From the NCBI GenBank assembly GCA_008501735.1, contig QQUF01000036.1, positions 1 through 61,891 of the forward strand: a stretch of 61,891 nt of DNA, written 5' to 3'. Under the pieces are notes generated by a model. That model saw only the letters and a list, made by a program, of their open reading frames with translations, had not been told where the DNA came from and ran no database searches. The position numbers and the translations under genes are program-made. Position 1 is the first letter of the stretch; every line of letters begins with the position of its first letter. Shown here in pieces: positions 1 through 9,080 of this stretch. The stretch comes from Calditrichota bacterium. GTDB taxonomy: Bacteria; CLD3.

Positions 1-106
1 GTTCTTTTAGATGTTTTTCAATGTGTTGGTCAACGGCTGTGTTAAGGAAAAACCCAAGAATCATTGGAGCAGGTCCATTGATTGTCATTGAAACAGGAGT
101 CGTTGG
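1..106 (-). pseudogene. icmF: icmF continuation beyond an in-frame TAA
   Basis: Reading the minus strand past the TAA at 107-109 without changing frame gives 35 more codons, to the window edge, that belong to the same mutase domain. They begin [20 protein letters not shown], the segment that follows FDLC in fused isobutyryl/methylmalonyl-CoA mutases. The frame is intact on both sides, so this is a nonsense codon, not a frameshift. The family commonly has a small residue at the stop position; a Ser TCA codon would need only one C-to-A change to become TAA. It could be a true mutation or an assembly/sequencing error; the sequence alone cannot tell. Confidence 0.8.
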
Positions 107-2161
107 TTAACACAAATCAAAACCGCAGTAAAGTTTTTTCATATCGTCAAGAGTACAAATCGAAACGCCTGAATTCCCAATTTTACCGTAAATGTCAGGT
201 CGGTAATCTGGGTCTTCTCCGTAAAGAGTTACGGAATCAAAAGCAGTCGAAAGTCTTGCTGCTGGCTGACCTTTTGAAACGTAATGGAATCTTGCGTTAG
301 TTCTTTCAGGAGTTCCTTCTCCAGCGAACATTCTTGTTGGGTCTTCACCTTTGCGTTTGAAAGGAAAAACTCCAGCTGTGAACGGAAATTGTCCTGGAAC
401 GTTTTCAAGCAATATCCATTTTAAAATATCTCCTAAATCTTTGTAATTGGGCAAAGAAACTTTTGGAATTTGAATGTGAGAAAGAGATTCTGTGAAAAGT
501 TCAGTAACGATTTCTTTATCTCTAATTTTTGTTACCAATTTGTCTTGTCTGTAAAGCCCTTTGAATGATTCCCAATTGTCTAATTTCTTTTTGAATTCTG
601 GTCTAAGTTTGAGTTCAAAATGTTCAATAATATTATCAATTTCAGTGAGAGTAGAGTCTGAAAAATTAATTTTACCAACTGTTACAGATGAAGTTTGGTC
701 GTCTTCAGAAATTACAAAAGATTGGATTTTAGATTTTCCTAAATCACCTTTTTCGATAATTTCCTTAACTCCATAAAGTTGGTAAAGTCTGCTTGCAAAA
801 TCTGCTTGTTCCTCTACAAATTTACGGTAGTCTTTGTTGTTTTGAGAAATTTCAGAAAGGTAACGAACTCTTTCAGGTGCAATTATGAATTTTTTGCGAG
901 AATCTTCTTCGTGCCAATTTAAATACGACTCAAAACTTGAGCCTGTTTTTTTGTTCAAGGCTTCAATTAATTTTATGTAAAAATTATCTGTTCCTGGGTC
1001 GTTAAATTGACTTGCAATTGTTCCGTAAACAGGAAGTTGTTCGTCTGGAGTTTCCCAAAGTTGACGACTTCGTTTGTACTGCTTGCGAACATCACGAATT
1101 GCGTCTAAAGCACCTCTTTTGTCGAATTTGTTTAAAACAATTAAATCTGCGTAATCAATCATATCTATTTTTTCGAGTTGTGTTGCTGCACCGTAATCAG
1201 AAGTCATTACGTAAACGTAAACATCAGAAATGTCAACGATTTCGGAATCCGACTGACCAATTCCGGAAGTCTCAACAATTATCAAATCAAAGTCTGCATT
1301 TTTGAGAAATTTTACTGCGTCGTTAATTGCTTGTGAAGTTGCAAAATTTGAACGGCGAGTTGCGAGTGAACGCATATAAATTCTATCGTTATGAATCGAA
1401 TTCATTCTAATTCTATCGCCAAGCAAAGCTCCACCAGTTTTTCTTTTACTTGGGTCGATTGAAATAATTGCTAAAGTTTTGTCAGTTGAATCAGCTAAAA
1501 ATCGTCTTACAATTTCGTCAACGAGAGAAGATTTTCCTGCACCGCCAGTTCCCGTAATTCCAAGGACAGGAATTACTTTTTGAGTTTTATTTTTGGGCTT
1601 AAATGCAACTTCCCGATTTTCGGAAGTTTCTTTTTCGATGAATGAAATTGCTTTTGCAATTGTAGGAACTCTTTTTCCATTTTCACCAATCTCAATTTTG
1701 TCTAAATCTAATTCTTTAGCAATTGGGTAATCACATTCTCTCATCATCAAATTTATCATTCCTTGAAGCCCCAAATCCTTACCGTCGTTTGGTGAGAAAA
1801 TTCTTGTGATTCCGTATTTGTGTAAATCTTCAATTTCTTCTGGAACAATCACACCTCCGCCACCACCGAAGATTTTTATGTGAGAAGCATTTTTTTCTTT
1901 TAACAAGTCGAACATATATTTGAAGTATTCGATGTGTCCACCTTGATAAGAAGAAATTGCAATTCCTTGTACGTCTTCTTGAATCGCACAATCAACAATT
2001 TCGGCGACAGAGCGATTGTGTCCAAGGTGAATAACTTCGACACCACTTGCCTGTAAAATTCTTCTCATAATATTTATAGAAGCGTCGTGTCCGTCGAAAA
2101 GTGAAGCAGCAGTTACAAATCGAATCTTATTTTTAGGTTCGTAAGGTGTAGTTTCTTGCAT
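107..2161 (-). CDS. icmF: Fused acyl-CoA mutase IcmF (B12 domain, G-protein chaperone, start of mutase domain), prematurely stopped
   Basis: Adenosylcobalamin-dependent isobutyryl-CoA mutase fused to its MeaB-like GTPase. Domain order seen: B12-binding domain (residues 12-140) with the DGHDAS cobalamin His motif at 23-28; P-loop GTPase (about 195-420) with GTGGAGKSS at 204-212, [10 protein letters not shown] and the NKFD base-recognition motif; then the start of the mutase TIM barrel, with TAGVFPFKR and [11 protein letters not shown]. The Phe in FPF sits where methylmalonyl-CoA mutase has Tyr, which favours an isobutyryl/pivalyl-type substrate. The open frame ends after FDLC at 684 residues, whereas the family is usually about 1,080-1,150. 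The same frame continues beyond the stop (see 1-106). The ATG is preceded by GGAG. As written, the protein lacks most of its catalytic barrel. A fused 2-oxoacid dehydrogenase E1 at 54-56 kb could feed the same valine-type pathway (inference). Confidence 0.92.
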   Translation of the reverse strand: MQETTPYEPKNKIRFVTAASLFDGHDASINIMRRILQASGVEVIHLGHNRSVAEIVDCAIQEDVQGIAISSYQGGHIEYFKYMFDLLKEKNASHIKIFGGGGGVIVPEEIEDLHKYGITRIFSPNDGKDLGLQGMINLMMRECDYPIAKELDLDKIEIGENGKRVPTIAKAISFIEKETSENREVAFKPKNKTQKVIPVLGITGTGGAGKSSLVDEIVRRFLADSTDKTLAIISIDPSKRKTGGALLGDRIRMNSIHNDRIYMRSLATRRSNFATSQAINDAVKFLKNADFDLIIVETSGIGQSDSEIVDISDVYVYVMTSDYGAATQLEKIDMIDYADLIVLNKFDKRGALDAIRDVRKQYKRSRQLWETPDEQLPVYGTIASQFNDPGTDNFYIKLIEALNKKTGSSFESYLNWHEEDSRKKFIIAPERVRYLSEISQNNKDYRKFVEEQADFASRLYQLYGVKEIIEKGDLGKSKIQSFVISEDDQTSSVTVGKINFSDSTLTEIDNIIEHFELKLRPEFKKKLDNWESFKGLYRQDKLVTKIRDKEIVTELFTESLSHIQIPKVSLPNYKDLGDILKWILLENVPGQFPFTAGVFPFKRKGEDPTRMFAGEGTPERTNARFHYVSKGQPAARLSTAFDSVTLYGEDPDYRPDIYGKIGNSGVSICTLDDMKKLYCGFDLC

Positions 2162-2291
2162 TTATTTTTACTCCGAAGTTTTTATTTTATAAAGATTTGA
2201 GAGTGTTCAAATTGGTAATTTTTGGAAAAATACAGCCTACTAATTTACGAATAAATTCCTTTTTTTCAAAATAAGTACATCTAGGCTAATT

Positions 2292-3299
2292 TTACTCTTC
2301 CATACAAAAGTAAATTTTTTCTTCTGAAAGGTTGTGTCGGATGCAAAGTTGTTTGATTTTGTTCAGCATCCAAAGTCTTTGTGGTTTGTTGTAACGGGTT
2401 TTGTTGTCGAAACTTTTGATAAATTCTGAGGCGTGAATTTCACTTTCAGGATAATTTTTTTGGACTTCAAAGTAAACGTCTTTTGTAAATCTTACTACTC
2501 CAAGTGAAATGTAAACAATCTGACTTTCAGGAACATTTTCGGCAATTTTTGAAATCATTTCTTCGTATTGTTTATCAAAATTTTCTTCAAAAATTATTGG
2601 GTCGAAGTGTAGTCCGATTTTAAAGCCTTTTTTCGCCAAATTTGAAACTGCTTTAATTCTTGAGTCGAAGGTTGGAGTTTGTAAATCATATTTTTTTGTT
2701 TGTTCTTGTGGACTCAAACTAAAAGAAATCACAACATTTTCGAGCGGTTCTAAATTTTCAATTTGTTTGATGTTGACAGATTTTGTACGGAATTCTAAAA
2801 AAGCATTTGGCAAATTTTTGAAAAGCTCAAAGTAAGAAGGAACTTCTTGAGTAATGTTTGCAAGTGCAAAAGAATCGCTAAATTCTCCAGCGTGAAACCA
2901 AACTTTCGTGTTTGCGTGAACTTCGCAAAGTCTTTTCATTTCTTCTTGGATTTCTTCGTGGTTTACAAAAAGAACAATGTCTGGTGAATTAAAATATCCT
3001 TGCAAGTAACAGTACTGACATTCGTAAATGCAATTGTAAGAATGAATAAAATAGTAGTGTGGAAACTCACTTGAAAAACCGTAAGCATTTGGTGCTTCTT
3101 TGATTAATTGACCTTCCTTTCTTCCGATGAAAAGATTCAGGTTTGTTCTTTTTTGTAAGTAAGGTTTCTTAACTTTCTCAAAAATATTTTCAATTTTATC
3201 AATCAAAATCGTTTCAGGGTTTTTTAATGCTTCAAGAATTTTTAGTGTGTACAAGTTTTCTTTGACTTGTTTTTCGACAAAAACTTTTTCAAAAAGCAT
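2292..3299 (-). CDS. Spore-photoproduct-lyase-like radical SAM protein lacking the catalytic Cys
   Basis: Radical SAM protein of the SplB family (335 residues, close to the roughly 340 of true spore photoproduct lyases). The 4Fe-4S motif is C90-IYE-C94-QY-C97, followed by YLQ as in SplB. The segment that reads ASCTSD in the lyases reads AGEFSD here (137-142), so the conserved H-atom-donor Cys (C140/C141 in characterised enzymes) is replaced by Glu139. Later SplB-like landmarks are present (FSLSP, SRIKAVSNLAKKGFKIGLHF). The start codon abuts the stop of the upstream nucleosidase-like gene, so the two are probably co-transcribed. Nothing in this window suggests sporulation. A true thymine-dimer repair role is doubtful; the actual substrate is unknown. 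Confidence 0.85.
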   Translation of the reverse strand: MLFEKVFVEKQVKENLYTLKILEALKNPETILIDKIENIFEKVKKPYLQKRTNLNLFIGRKEGQLIKEAPNAYGFSSEFPHYYFIHSYNCIYECQYCYLQGYFNSPDIVLFVNHEEIQEEMKRLCEVHANTKVWFHAGEFSDSFALANITQEVPSYFELFKNLPNAFLEFRTKSVNIKQIENLEPLENVVISFSLSPQEQTKKYDLQTPTFDSRIKAVSNLAKKGFKIGLHFDPIIFEENFDKQYEEMISKIAENVPESQIVYISLGVVRFTKDVYFEVQKNYPESEIHASEFIKSFDNKTRYNKPQRLWMLNKIKQLCIRHNLSEEKIYFCMEE

Positions 3300-4325
3300 T
3301 TAAAATTCTCCGTTCAAAATTTTAATTACTTTTTCGTATTCAAAATTTGCAAGTGCAATTTTTAGTTTTTCTAAGTTCTTCTTATTTTCAATTTTTGCGT
3401 TCAAAGTAAAAATATCATTTTCAAAATCTTTTGCAAATTTTACACTGCAATTGGCTTCTTTTAAAGGCTTTATTAGTTCATTGAGTTTTGTTTGTAGGGT
3501 AGAGCTGAAAGGGTTTAAAAGAGAATTTAATTTTTCAAGGAGTAAATTTGTTCGTTCTTTTGGTTTTGAAGATTTTTCTCCAATTGCTTTTAAATCAATG
3601 TTTTGTAGGATTTCAGTTTCGTTTTTCTGAAGTTTTATATTTAGACTTTTTAAAGTATTAGAATAAATTTTTTCTTGTGTAGTTGTGAAGTAAAATCCCA
3701 CTGGAAACTTATTCCTTAGTGGCAAAAGCTCATTTTTAACTTCGAGGTTTTGGTAAAAATCGAAAAGTTTTGTGCTAAAAAAGTCAGCTTTCTCCTGAAT
3801 ATCAAAACATTGAGTTGAGTTTCCTGCCAAGTCTGAAACGATTTTGTAAGAACGAAATGGGATTTTGAACAATTTGCAAACTGAACCAATCGCCCAAAGT
3901 TCTCTGTCAACCAAATCGGCAAAGTGAGAAAGTGTATCTGCTTTCTCATCGGAAAGGATTCTTTCAAGTGAACTAATGCAGTCAATTTTAGCACTTTCGT
4001 CAGTCGTCGAAAAAGAATTGAATTCAGTAGTTTTGCTCAGGTTTTGTGCGTAAGAAGTGCGGATTGAATAAATTTTGTCCAACTCAATTTTTGTCGAAAG
4101 CGAACCTGCAACTCCAAAATTCAAAATTTCAGAAATTTTGCCGTAAAAAAATCCACAAACAGCCGAAAGCCTTTGAGTCGTTTCTTGCAAACCTTCACCA
4201 CAAATTAGCAAAAGTAAATTTTCATCTTGAAAAACATTTTGAAAATTAATGTTTACAGGCTTGAAATTGAATTTTTCAAAAAATGCTTTTGCTTCAGTTC
4301 TGTGTGCAAAAACCAATAATTTCAT
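3300..4325 (-). CDS. Nucleoside phosphorylase/MTA-SAH nucleosidase-like protein with C-terminal extension
   Basis: The N-terminal ~195 residues resemble the PNP/UDP phosphorylase and MTA/SAH nucleosidase fold. FGVAGSL (70-76) matches the family's Gly-rich purine-site loop. VDRELWA with Glu142 corresponds to the ribose-binding VEMEATA Glu. IVSDLAG with Asp165 corresponds to the catalytic Asp of SDVAD. Residues ~195-341 form a Lys/Glu/Leu-rich, mostly helical-looking extension absent from ordinary nucleosidases (about 230 residues); I do not recognise it. The gene directly precedes the SplB-like gene with no gap and is divergent from mtnA, so a role in removing 5'-deoxyadenosine or methylthioadenosine is plausible but inferred. 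Confidence 0.72.
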   Translation of the reverse strand: MKLLVFAHRTEAKAFFEKFNFKPVNINFQNVFQDENLLLLICGEGLQETTQRLSAVCGFFYGKISEILNFGVAGSLSTKIELDKIYSIRTSYAQNLSKTTEFNSFSTTDESAKIDCISSLERILSDEKADTLSHFADLVDRELWAIGSVCKLFKIPFRSYKIVSDLAGNSTQCFDIQEKADFFSTKLFDFYQNLEVKNELLPLRNKFPVGFYFTTTQEKIYSNTLKSLNIKLQKNETEILQNIDLKAIGEKSSKPKERTNLLLEKLNSLLNPFSSTLQTKLNELIKPLKEANCSVKFAKDFENDIFTLNAKIENKKNLEKLKIALANFEYEKVIKILNGEF

Positions 4326-4363
4326 TTTAATGACTAAAAATTAATGAATATTTTTAACTAACT

Positions 4364-4371
4364 TATTTTTG
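4364..4371 (+). promoter_or_regulatory. Possible Bacteroidota-type -7 element for mtnA
   Basis: TATTTTTG matches the TAnnTTTG -7 consensus of Bacteroidota-type promoters, about 100 bases before the mtnA GTG. No clear -33 TTG was found, and the region is AT-rich enough for a chance match. Confidence 0.25.
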
Positions 4372-4474
4372 CAAATTTAACGATTCAGACTTCTCTTAAA
4401 AAGAACTTTGAATTGAATTCTCAAAAAGGTAAATTTTAAGCCGTTTAAAACTAAAGAAAGTAAGCAAATTAGAA

Positions 4475-5527
4475 GTGAAAAATTACGCAACTGTTGAGTG
4501 GGAAAATGATTCTATGAAAATCATTGCTCAAACAAAACTTCCTGTTGAATTTAAATACCTTGAAATTACAGACTTTGAAGACGCTTGCGATGCGATTAAA
4601 CGCCTCGAAGTTCGTGGAGCTCCTGCGATTGGAATTGCTGGAGGATTTTCTCTTTACCTTGGAATGAGAAATTTTGAAGGCACTTTAGACGAGTTCAAAA
4701 ATGAATTCAAAAGTGTCGCAAAAATTTTAAATGAAACTCGTCCAACTGCTGTGAATTTATTTTGGGCAATTGACAGAATTTCAAAAATTGTTGCAAATTT
4801 TGAAGGAAATGTTACTGAATTAAAAAGCAAAATTTTGGCAGAAGCAGAAAAGATTTTAGCTGAAGACAAAGAGATTTGTAGAAGAATGGGAGCAAATGGT
4901 CAAGTACTTCTTAAAGACGGAATGACAGTTTTAACTCATTGTAACGCAGGCGGTTTAGCAACTGCTGATTACGGAACTGCACTCGGAGTAATTTTTTCCG
5001 CAGTCGAAAATGGTAAAAATATTAAAGTTTTTGCTGACGAAACAAGACCACTTTTGCAAGGTGCAAGGCTCACAACTTGGGAACTTACTCAAAGAAATAT
5101 TCCAACGACTTTGATTACAGATTCGATGGCGGCGTTTTCGATGGCTCAAGGAAAAATCGATGCTGTAATTGTTGGAGCCGACAGAATTGCTTCAAACGGA
5201 GACACAGCAAACAAAATCGGAACTTACAATCTTGGCGTGCTTTGCAAACACCACAAAATCCCACTTTACATTGCAGCACCAATCTCAACTTTTGATTTCT
5301 CAATCGAAAATGGGAGCCAAATTCCAATTGAAGAAAGACAAGCCGAAGAAGTAAAATCATTTTCAGGTAAGCAAACTGCTCCAAATGCAGTAAGTGTTTA
5401 TAATCCCGCTTTTGATGTTACGCCAAATGAATTAATTTCGGCAATCATTACAGAAGAACAAATTTTCAAATTTCCCTTTGAAGACTTAAAGAATTTTAGA
5501 AAAAATCACATAGGAGCAACAAAATGA
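4475..5527 (+). CDS. mtnA: S-methyl-5-thioribose-1-phosphate isomerase MtnA
   Basis: Converts methylthioribose-1-phosphate to methylthioribulose-1-phosphate in methionine salvage; members also isomerise 5-deoxyribose-1-phosphate from 5'-deoxyadenosine. The length of 350 residues is normal. Seen: EVRGAPAIGIAGGF near 45-58, THCNAGG with the catalytic Cys156, and GADRIASNGDTANKIGTY with the catalytic Asp236. The start is GTG at 4475; no better ATG lies upstream in frame. The stop overlaps the next gene's ATG by 4 bases (ATGA), so translation of the TPR protein is probably coupled. Other methionine-salvage genes (mtnB, mtnC, mtnD, mtnK) are not in the window. Confidence 0.95.
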   Translation: MKNYATVEWENDSMKIIAQTKLPVEFKYLEITDFEDACDAIKRLEVRGAPAIGIAGGFSLYLGMRNFEGTLDEFKNEFKSVAKILNETRPTAVNLFWAIDRISKIVANFEGNVTELKSKILAEAEKILAEDKEICRRMGANGQVLLKDGMTVLTHCNAGGLATADYGTALGVIFSAVENGKNIKVFADETRPLLQGARLTTWELTQRNIPTTLITDSMAAFSMAQGKIDAVIVGADRIASNGDTANKIGTYNLGVLCKHHKIPLYIAAPISTFDFSIENGSQIPIEERQAEEVKSFSGKQTAPNAVSVYNPAFDVTPNELISAIITEEQIFKFPFEDLKNFRKNHIGATK

Positions 5528-6819
5528 ACATTCAAATCAAAAAAGCCTTTTCACTTTTAATAGTAATAGCAATTGGCTTACAAATCTCAAATGTTTTTGC
5601 AGGAAGTGTTGAAATTAGGACAGCAGAACTTAGAATTTCTGAAAAAAATTATGTTTACGCTGATTCAATTCTTCAAATTCACTTAGCTGAAAAACCAAAC
5701 GACCCAGAAGGACTTTACTTACTAGGTTTGGTAAAATTTGGAAAATACATTGATTTTTCAAAAGGATACGAATCTCAAGGCGAACTTGGAAAAAATTTAA
5801 AAGCATTAGATGAAAAAATTAAATCCATTGATGACAAAACTGAAAAACGCTCTGCAATGCTTGAAAAACAAACTCTAATTTTTGATACAAAACTTAAAGA
5901 TGATTCTTATTGGGCAAAACATTGGGAATTACTTGGTGCAGCAGAAAAAAGCTTTAAAGCCGCTTTAGAAAATAAACCAAAGAAAAGTATGAGTAAGAAA
6001 ATTAAAGAAGAAAGAGAAAAAATTTATTTAGAATCTGCCCGTTCAGGTGGTTTCTTTTTGAGAAATGCTGCAACTTCAAATGATGGAAATGAACAAAAAA
6101 AATTCTTTGCTGAGGCTTTCAAACATTACTCTGTTTCAAAGAGTATCGACCAAGAGAAGTTTGATAAAAGCTTCGGTACAACTTATAACTATGCAATTAT
6201 TGCTGAACAAACTGACCAAAAAGGATTAGCTAAAGAATATTACTCTAAATCTGTTGAGAACACTAAAAAGGAAGATGACAGGTCTAAAGTTCTTTCTAAA
6301 CTTGCACTTTATGACATTGAAGACGAAAAATTTGATGATGCTGTAAAAAAATTAGAGTCAGTTTTCAAAACTAATGAATCAGATGTTGATGTAATTAATA
6401 ACTTGGCTTTTTGTTATCAGAAGTTAGATAAAAAAGATAAAGCTGATGAAATGAAGCAAAAACTTTTGGAACTTGATCCAGAAGGTTCAATCGGAATTGT
6501 TCAAGAACAAGGAACAGCTTGCTTGGAGCAAGAAGAATACGATTGTGCAATTGAAAAATTTGAAAAGGTTTTAGCAAAAGAACCAGATAATGCACCAGTT
6601 GTAAATAACATCGGTTTTGCATTTTTGAAAAGAGGCAATGACGGAGATGACAGAAAAGCATTTGACGCATTTAAAAAATACACTGAACTCAAACCTGACG
6701 ATTGTCAAGGCTGGGCAAATCTTGCAATTGCTGCAAGAGATGTTAAAGAAACCAAAGTTCAGATTGAATGTGCAAAAGCAATGACGAAATTAGAGTGTAA
6801 CAAGAAAAAAGCCAATTAG
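5524..6819 (+). CDS. Exported TPR-repeat protein
   Basis: 431 residues with a clear N-terminal signal peptide (Lys at 5-6, a hydrophobic run 9-22, likely cleavage after NVFA). The body is helical and rich in TPR signatures: LPDPEG-like helices at the N-terminus, then consecutive 34-residue units from about residue 215 onward (for example the NNLAFCYQKLDKKDKADE and NNIGFAFLKRG segments). Two Cys (EQGTACLEQEEYDCAIEKF) and further Cys near the C-terminus could form disulfides in the periplasm. It probably acts as a periplasmic scaffold; no specific partner is indicated. It overlaps mtnA by 4 bases, but a functional link is not obvious. Confidence 0.8.
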   Translation: MNIQIKKAFSLLIVIAIGLQISNVFAGSVEIRTAELRISEKNYVYADSILQIHLAEKPNDPEGLYLLGLVKFGKYIDFSKGYESQGELGKNLKALDEKIKSIDDKTEKRSAMLEKQTLIFDTKLKDDSYWAKHWELLGAAEKSFKAALENKPKKSMSKKIKEEREKIYLESARSGGFFLRNAATSNDGNEQKKFFAEAFKHYSVSKSIDQEKFDKSFGTTYNYAIIAEQTDQKGLAKEYYSKSVENTKKEDDRSKVLSKLALYDIEDEKFDDAVKKLESVFKTNESDVDVINNLAFCYQKLDKKDKADEMKQKLLELDPEGSIGIVQEQGTACLEQEEYDCAIEKFEKVLAKEPDNAPVVNNIGFAFLKRGNDGDDRKAFDAFKKYTELKPDDCQGWANLAIAARDVKETKVQIECAKAMTKLECNKKKAN

Positions 6820-6830
6820 GTTTAAAACAA

Positions 6831-6858
6831 AAAAGCCGAACTTTAAAGTTCGGCTTTT
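6831..6858. terminator. Bidirectional Rho-independent terminator
   Basis: A perfect 28-base palindrome whose 14-base arms start AAAAGCCGAACTTT. It gives a GC-centred stem flanked by A on one side and T on the other, so it can end transcription from both strands. It lies exactly between the convergent TPR gene and tryptophan dioxygenase gene. Confidence 0.88.
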
Positions 6859-6865
6859 CTGTTTC

Positions 6866-7987
6866 CTACATAAAAACTGTTCTTGATTCCCATAAAGTTG
6901 GGAAACCTTGATTTGTAAATTTAGCTTTTTCTGGGTCAAGAATATCGTTTAAATATTTAATTCCTCCTCCTCCAGTTCCTTGTCTTGAACCAATCATCTT
7001 TTCTACAAAACTCATATGGTATTGTCTCCAAATCAAAATTGCTTCGTCTAGTTCCAAGCAACTTTGAAATAATTCAAAAAGTTGGAAACTGATAGATGGG
7101 TTTTCCAAAATCAAAGACGCATTAATTGTTTCGATATTTTTAGTCGCAAAACTCTTAACTCTTTCCTCATTATTTGCTCTTATTTCTTCAAATTCTTCTG
7201 CGTTTAAAATTGAATAAATTATGTCTCTAAAATTGTAAAAATCTCTTCTACGTGCAAGTCTGTGAATTTCTTCCAATGGTAAAGAGGTAACAAAACTTAA
7301 CATTTTGCTTCTCATTGGTGTTTTTTCAGTTGGTTTTAAACAGTCATTTGGTAATTCGTCAGATTCAACTCCGTTTTGAGGTTTAAATTTTGATTCGTGT
7401 AATTCACGTAAACCGAGCATCAACTCAACTTCACGGAATTGTGAAGAACCAAAACCAGAAGCTGGGTCAAGTCTAAAACGAAATTCTAAAAATTGTTTGG
7501 GAGTCATTGTCGCTAAATTGTCGTAAAAAGGAAGGCAGTTTTTCAAAACCAAAACACTTCTTTTAAGTCTTTGAATCCAAGTGTTCAAGTTTTCTTCGGT
7601 AAACCAAGAAAGCGATATTTTAGCTTCGGGCTCGTAAAAATATCCGTTTACCTTATTTTTATCTGAAAGCCTTTTAGCCAATTCCACTTTAGGAATCTTT
7701 CCATTATTTTGATAAATAATGGAAACTGCTTCGTTGATTACACTTTCTAAATCGTGAATAATTTGAGCAAACCAAATTTCAAATGCTTGATGAGTTCTTA
7801 TAAAAAGAACTTCTTCGTGACACCAAGGCTTTTCTGTGGGCCAAGTTTTGCCAGGTTTCCAATTTACTTTTTTGGCACTTGGCCAAGTCGCTACATCTTT
7901 TCCTTCAGGAACTTCTTCCGGAATCCTCAATGATTCACGGAGAGTTTTAACATTTATGTAATCTGAGTAAAGTAATTTTTTAGGCAT
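6866..7987 (-). CDS. kynA: Tryptophan 2,3-dioxygenase family protein
   Basis: Haem dioxygenase opening the indole ring of L-tryptophan to N-formylkynurenine. Family landmarks: CHEEVLFIRTHQAFEIWF (about 56-73), equivalent to the HxEHLFIxxHQxxELWF distal-site segment; DPASGFGSSQFREVE, equivalent to SPASGFQSxQFR; and near the C-terminus WRQYHMSFVEKMIGSRQGTGG, equivalent to the proximal-His helix and the GTGG substrate loop. At 373 residues it is longer than the roughly 280 of proteobacterial enzymes and carries extra N-terminal and mid-protein segments, like a divergent FCB-type subfamily. The gene follows trpS by 14 bases on the same strand; both proteins use tryptophan. Confidence 0.87.
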   Translation of the reverse strand: MPKKLLYSDYINVKTLRESLRIPEEVPEGKDVATWPSAKKVNWKPGKTWPTEKPWCHEEVLFIRTHQAFEIWFAQIIHDLESVINEAVSIIYQNNGKIPKVELAKRLSDKNKVNGYFYEPEAKISLSWFTEENLNTWIQRLKRSVLVLKNCLPFYDNLATMTPKQFLEFRFRLDPASGFGSSQFREVELMLGLRELHESKFKPQNGVESDELPNDCLKPTEKTPMRSKMLSFVTSLPLEEIHRLARRRDFYNFRDIIYSILNAEEFEEIRANNEERVKSFATKNIETINASLILENPSISFQLFELFQSCLELDEAILIWRQYHMSFVEKMIGSRQGTGGGGIKYLNDILDPEKAKFTNQGFPTLWESRTVFM

Positions 7988-8001
7988 TATCTTTCCAAAA
8001 T

Positions 8002-8976
8002 TTATTTTAAGCCTGTTGCTTCTAAAGCTCTGTTTAAAGTTTCTCTTGCGATTACACGTGCTTTCTTTCCACCCTCAATCAAGACATCTTCAATGTAATC
8101 TGGTGATTTTAAAAGTTCTTTTCGTTTTTCTCTGAAAGGTTCAAAATATTCGTTTATTTCGTCCAAAAGTGCTTTTTTAGCGTGTCCGAAACCATAATTT
8201 CCTGCACGATAATTTTCAGCCATTTCATTTATTTTTTCTTCTGAAGCGACTAATTTATAAATTGAGAAAATATTACAGGTATCAGGATCTTTGGGGGCTT
8301 CCAAAGGTTTTGAACTTGTAACAATGCTCATCACTTTTTTCTTTAGAGTTTTTCCTTCGTCAAAAACAAAAATCCCGTTTCCGTAAGATTTGCTCATTTT
8401 CGCACCATCTATTCCAGGAACTAAAGGAGTCGAACTCAATTTGTAGTTAGGAACTACAAAAGTTTCACCATAAATATTATTGAATCTTTGGGCAATATCG
8501 CGAGTGATTTCAATGTGTTGAATTTGGTCTTTTCCAACTGGAACAGTCGTTGAATCGTAAGCAAGAATGTCCGATGACATTAAAACAGGATAGGTGAAAA
8601 GCCCAGCATTTGGAGTCATTCCTTTGGCAATTTTATCTTTGTAGGAAACAGCTTTTTGTAAAAGTCCCATAGGAGTTACTGTGAGTAGTAACCAAGTTAA
8701 TTCTGTTAGTTCAGGAACGTCGCTTTGACGAAAAAGAGTAGAGTTGTTTGGGTCTAAACCACAAGCTAAGTAAGTTACAGCGACTTCTTTGGTTAGATTT
8801 TTGAGTTTTTCTTTATCATTAATTGTGGTAAGAGAGTGGTAATTTGCAATGAAATAAAGTGAATTTGCTCCGAATTGATTTTCGATGTGTTGTTTTATTG
8901 CACCAAAATAATTACCAAGATGAGGTTCTCCAGTCGGTTGAATTCCTGAGAGAAATCTTTTGGTTTCCTTTGACAT
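8002..8976 (-). CDS. trpS: Tryptophan-tRNA ligase
   Basis: Class I aminoacyl-tRNA synthetase charging tRNA-Trp. The length of 324 residues is typical. Residues 9-23 read LSGIQPTGEPHLGNY, with the PTGxxHLGN form of the HIGH motif, and AKMSKSYGN near residue 195 is the KMSKS loop. VPVGKDQIQHIEITRDIA is the conserved tryptophan/ATP-site segment. It is first in a two-gene unit with the tryptophan dioxygenase. No leader peptide, T-box or trp attenuator was recognised in the 104 bases upstream. Confidence 0.97.
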   Translation of the reverse strand: MSKETKRFLSGIQPTGEPHLGNYFGAIKQHIENQFGANSLYFIANYHSLTTINDKEKLKNLTKEVAVTYLACGLDPNNSTLFRQSDVPELTELTWLLLTVTPMGLLQKAVSYKDKIAKGMTPNAGLFTYPVLMSSDILAYDSTTVPVGKDQIQHIEITRDIAQRFNNIYGETFVVPNYKLSSTPLVPGIDGAKMSKSYGNGIFVFDEGKTLKKKVMSIVTSSKPLEAPKDPDTCNIFSIYKLVASEEKINEMAENYRAGNYGFGHAKKALLDEINEYFEPFREKRKELLKSPDYIEDVLIEGGKKARVIARETLNRALEATGLK

Positions 8977-9080
8977 AACTATCTAAATATCCATTTTTTA
9001 TTAAATTTTTCTATCTTTTAAGAATTTTAAAGTTACTTTCCAATTTAACTCTTTGCAAGTTTAAATTTAGAAATTGAAAA

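Noticed and set aside
107-2161. Frameshift as the cause of the icmF interruption
   Set aside because: Reading continues in the same frame after the TAA, so a nonsense codon explains it without any insertion or deletion.
2292-3299. Call as a true spore photoproduct lyase
   Set aside because: The essential Cys is Glu and no sporulation gene is seen; family membership is kept without the function.
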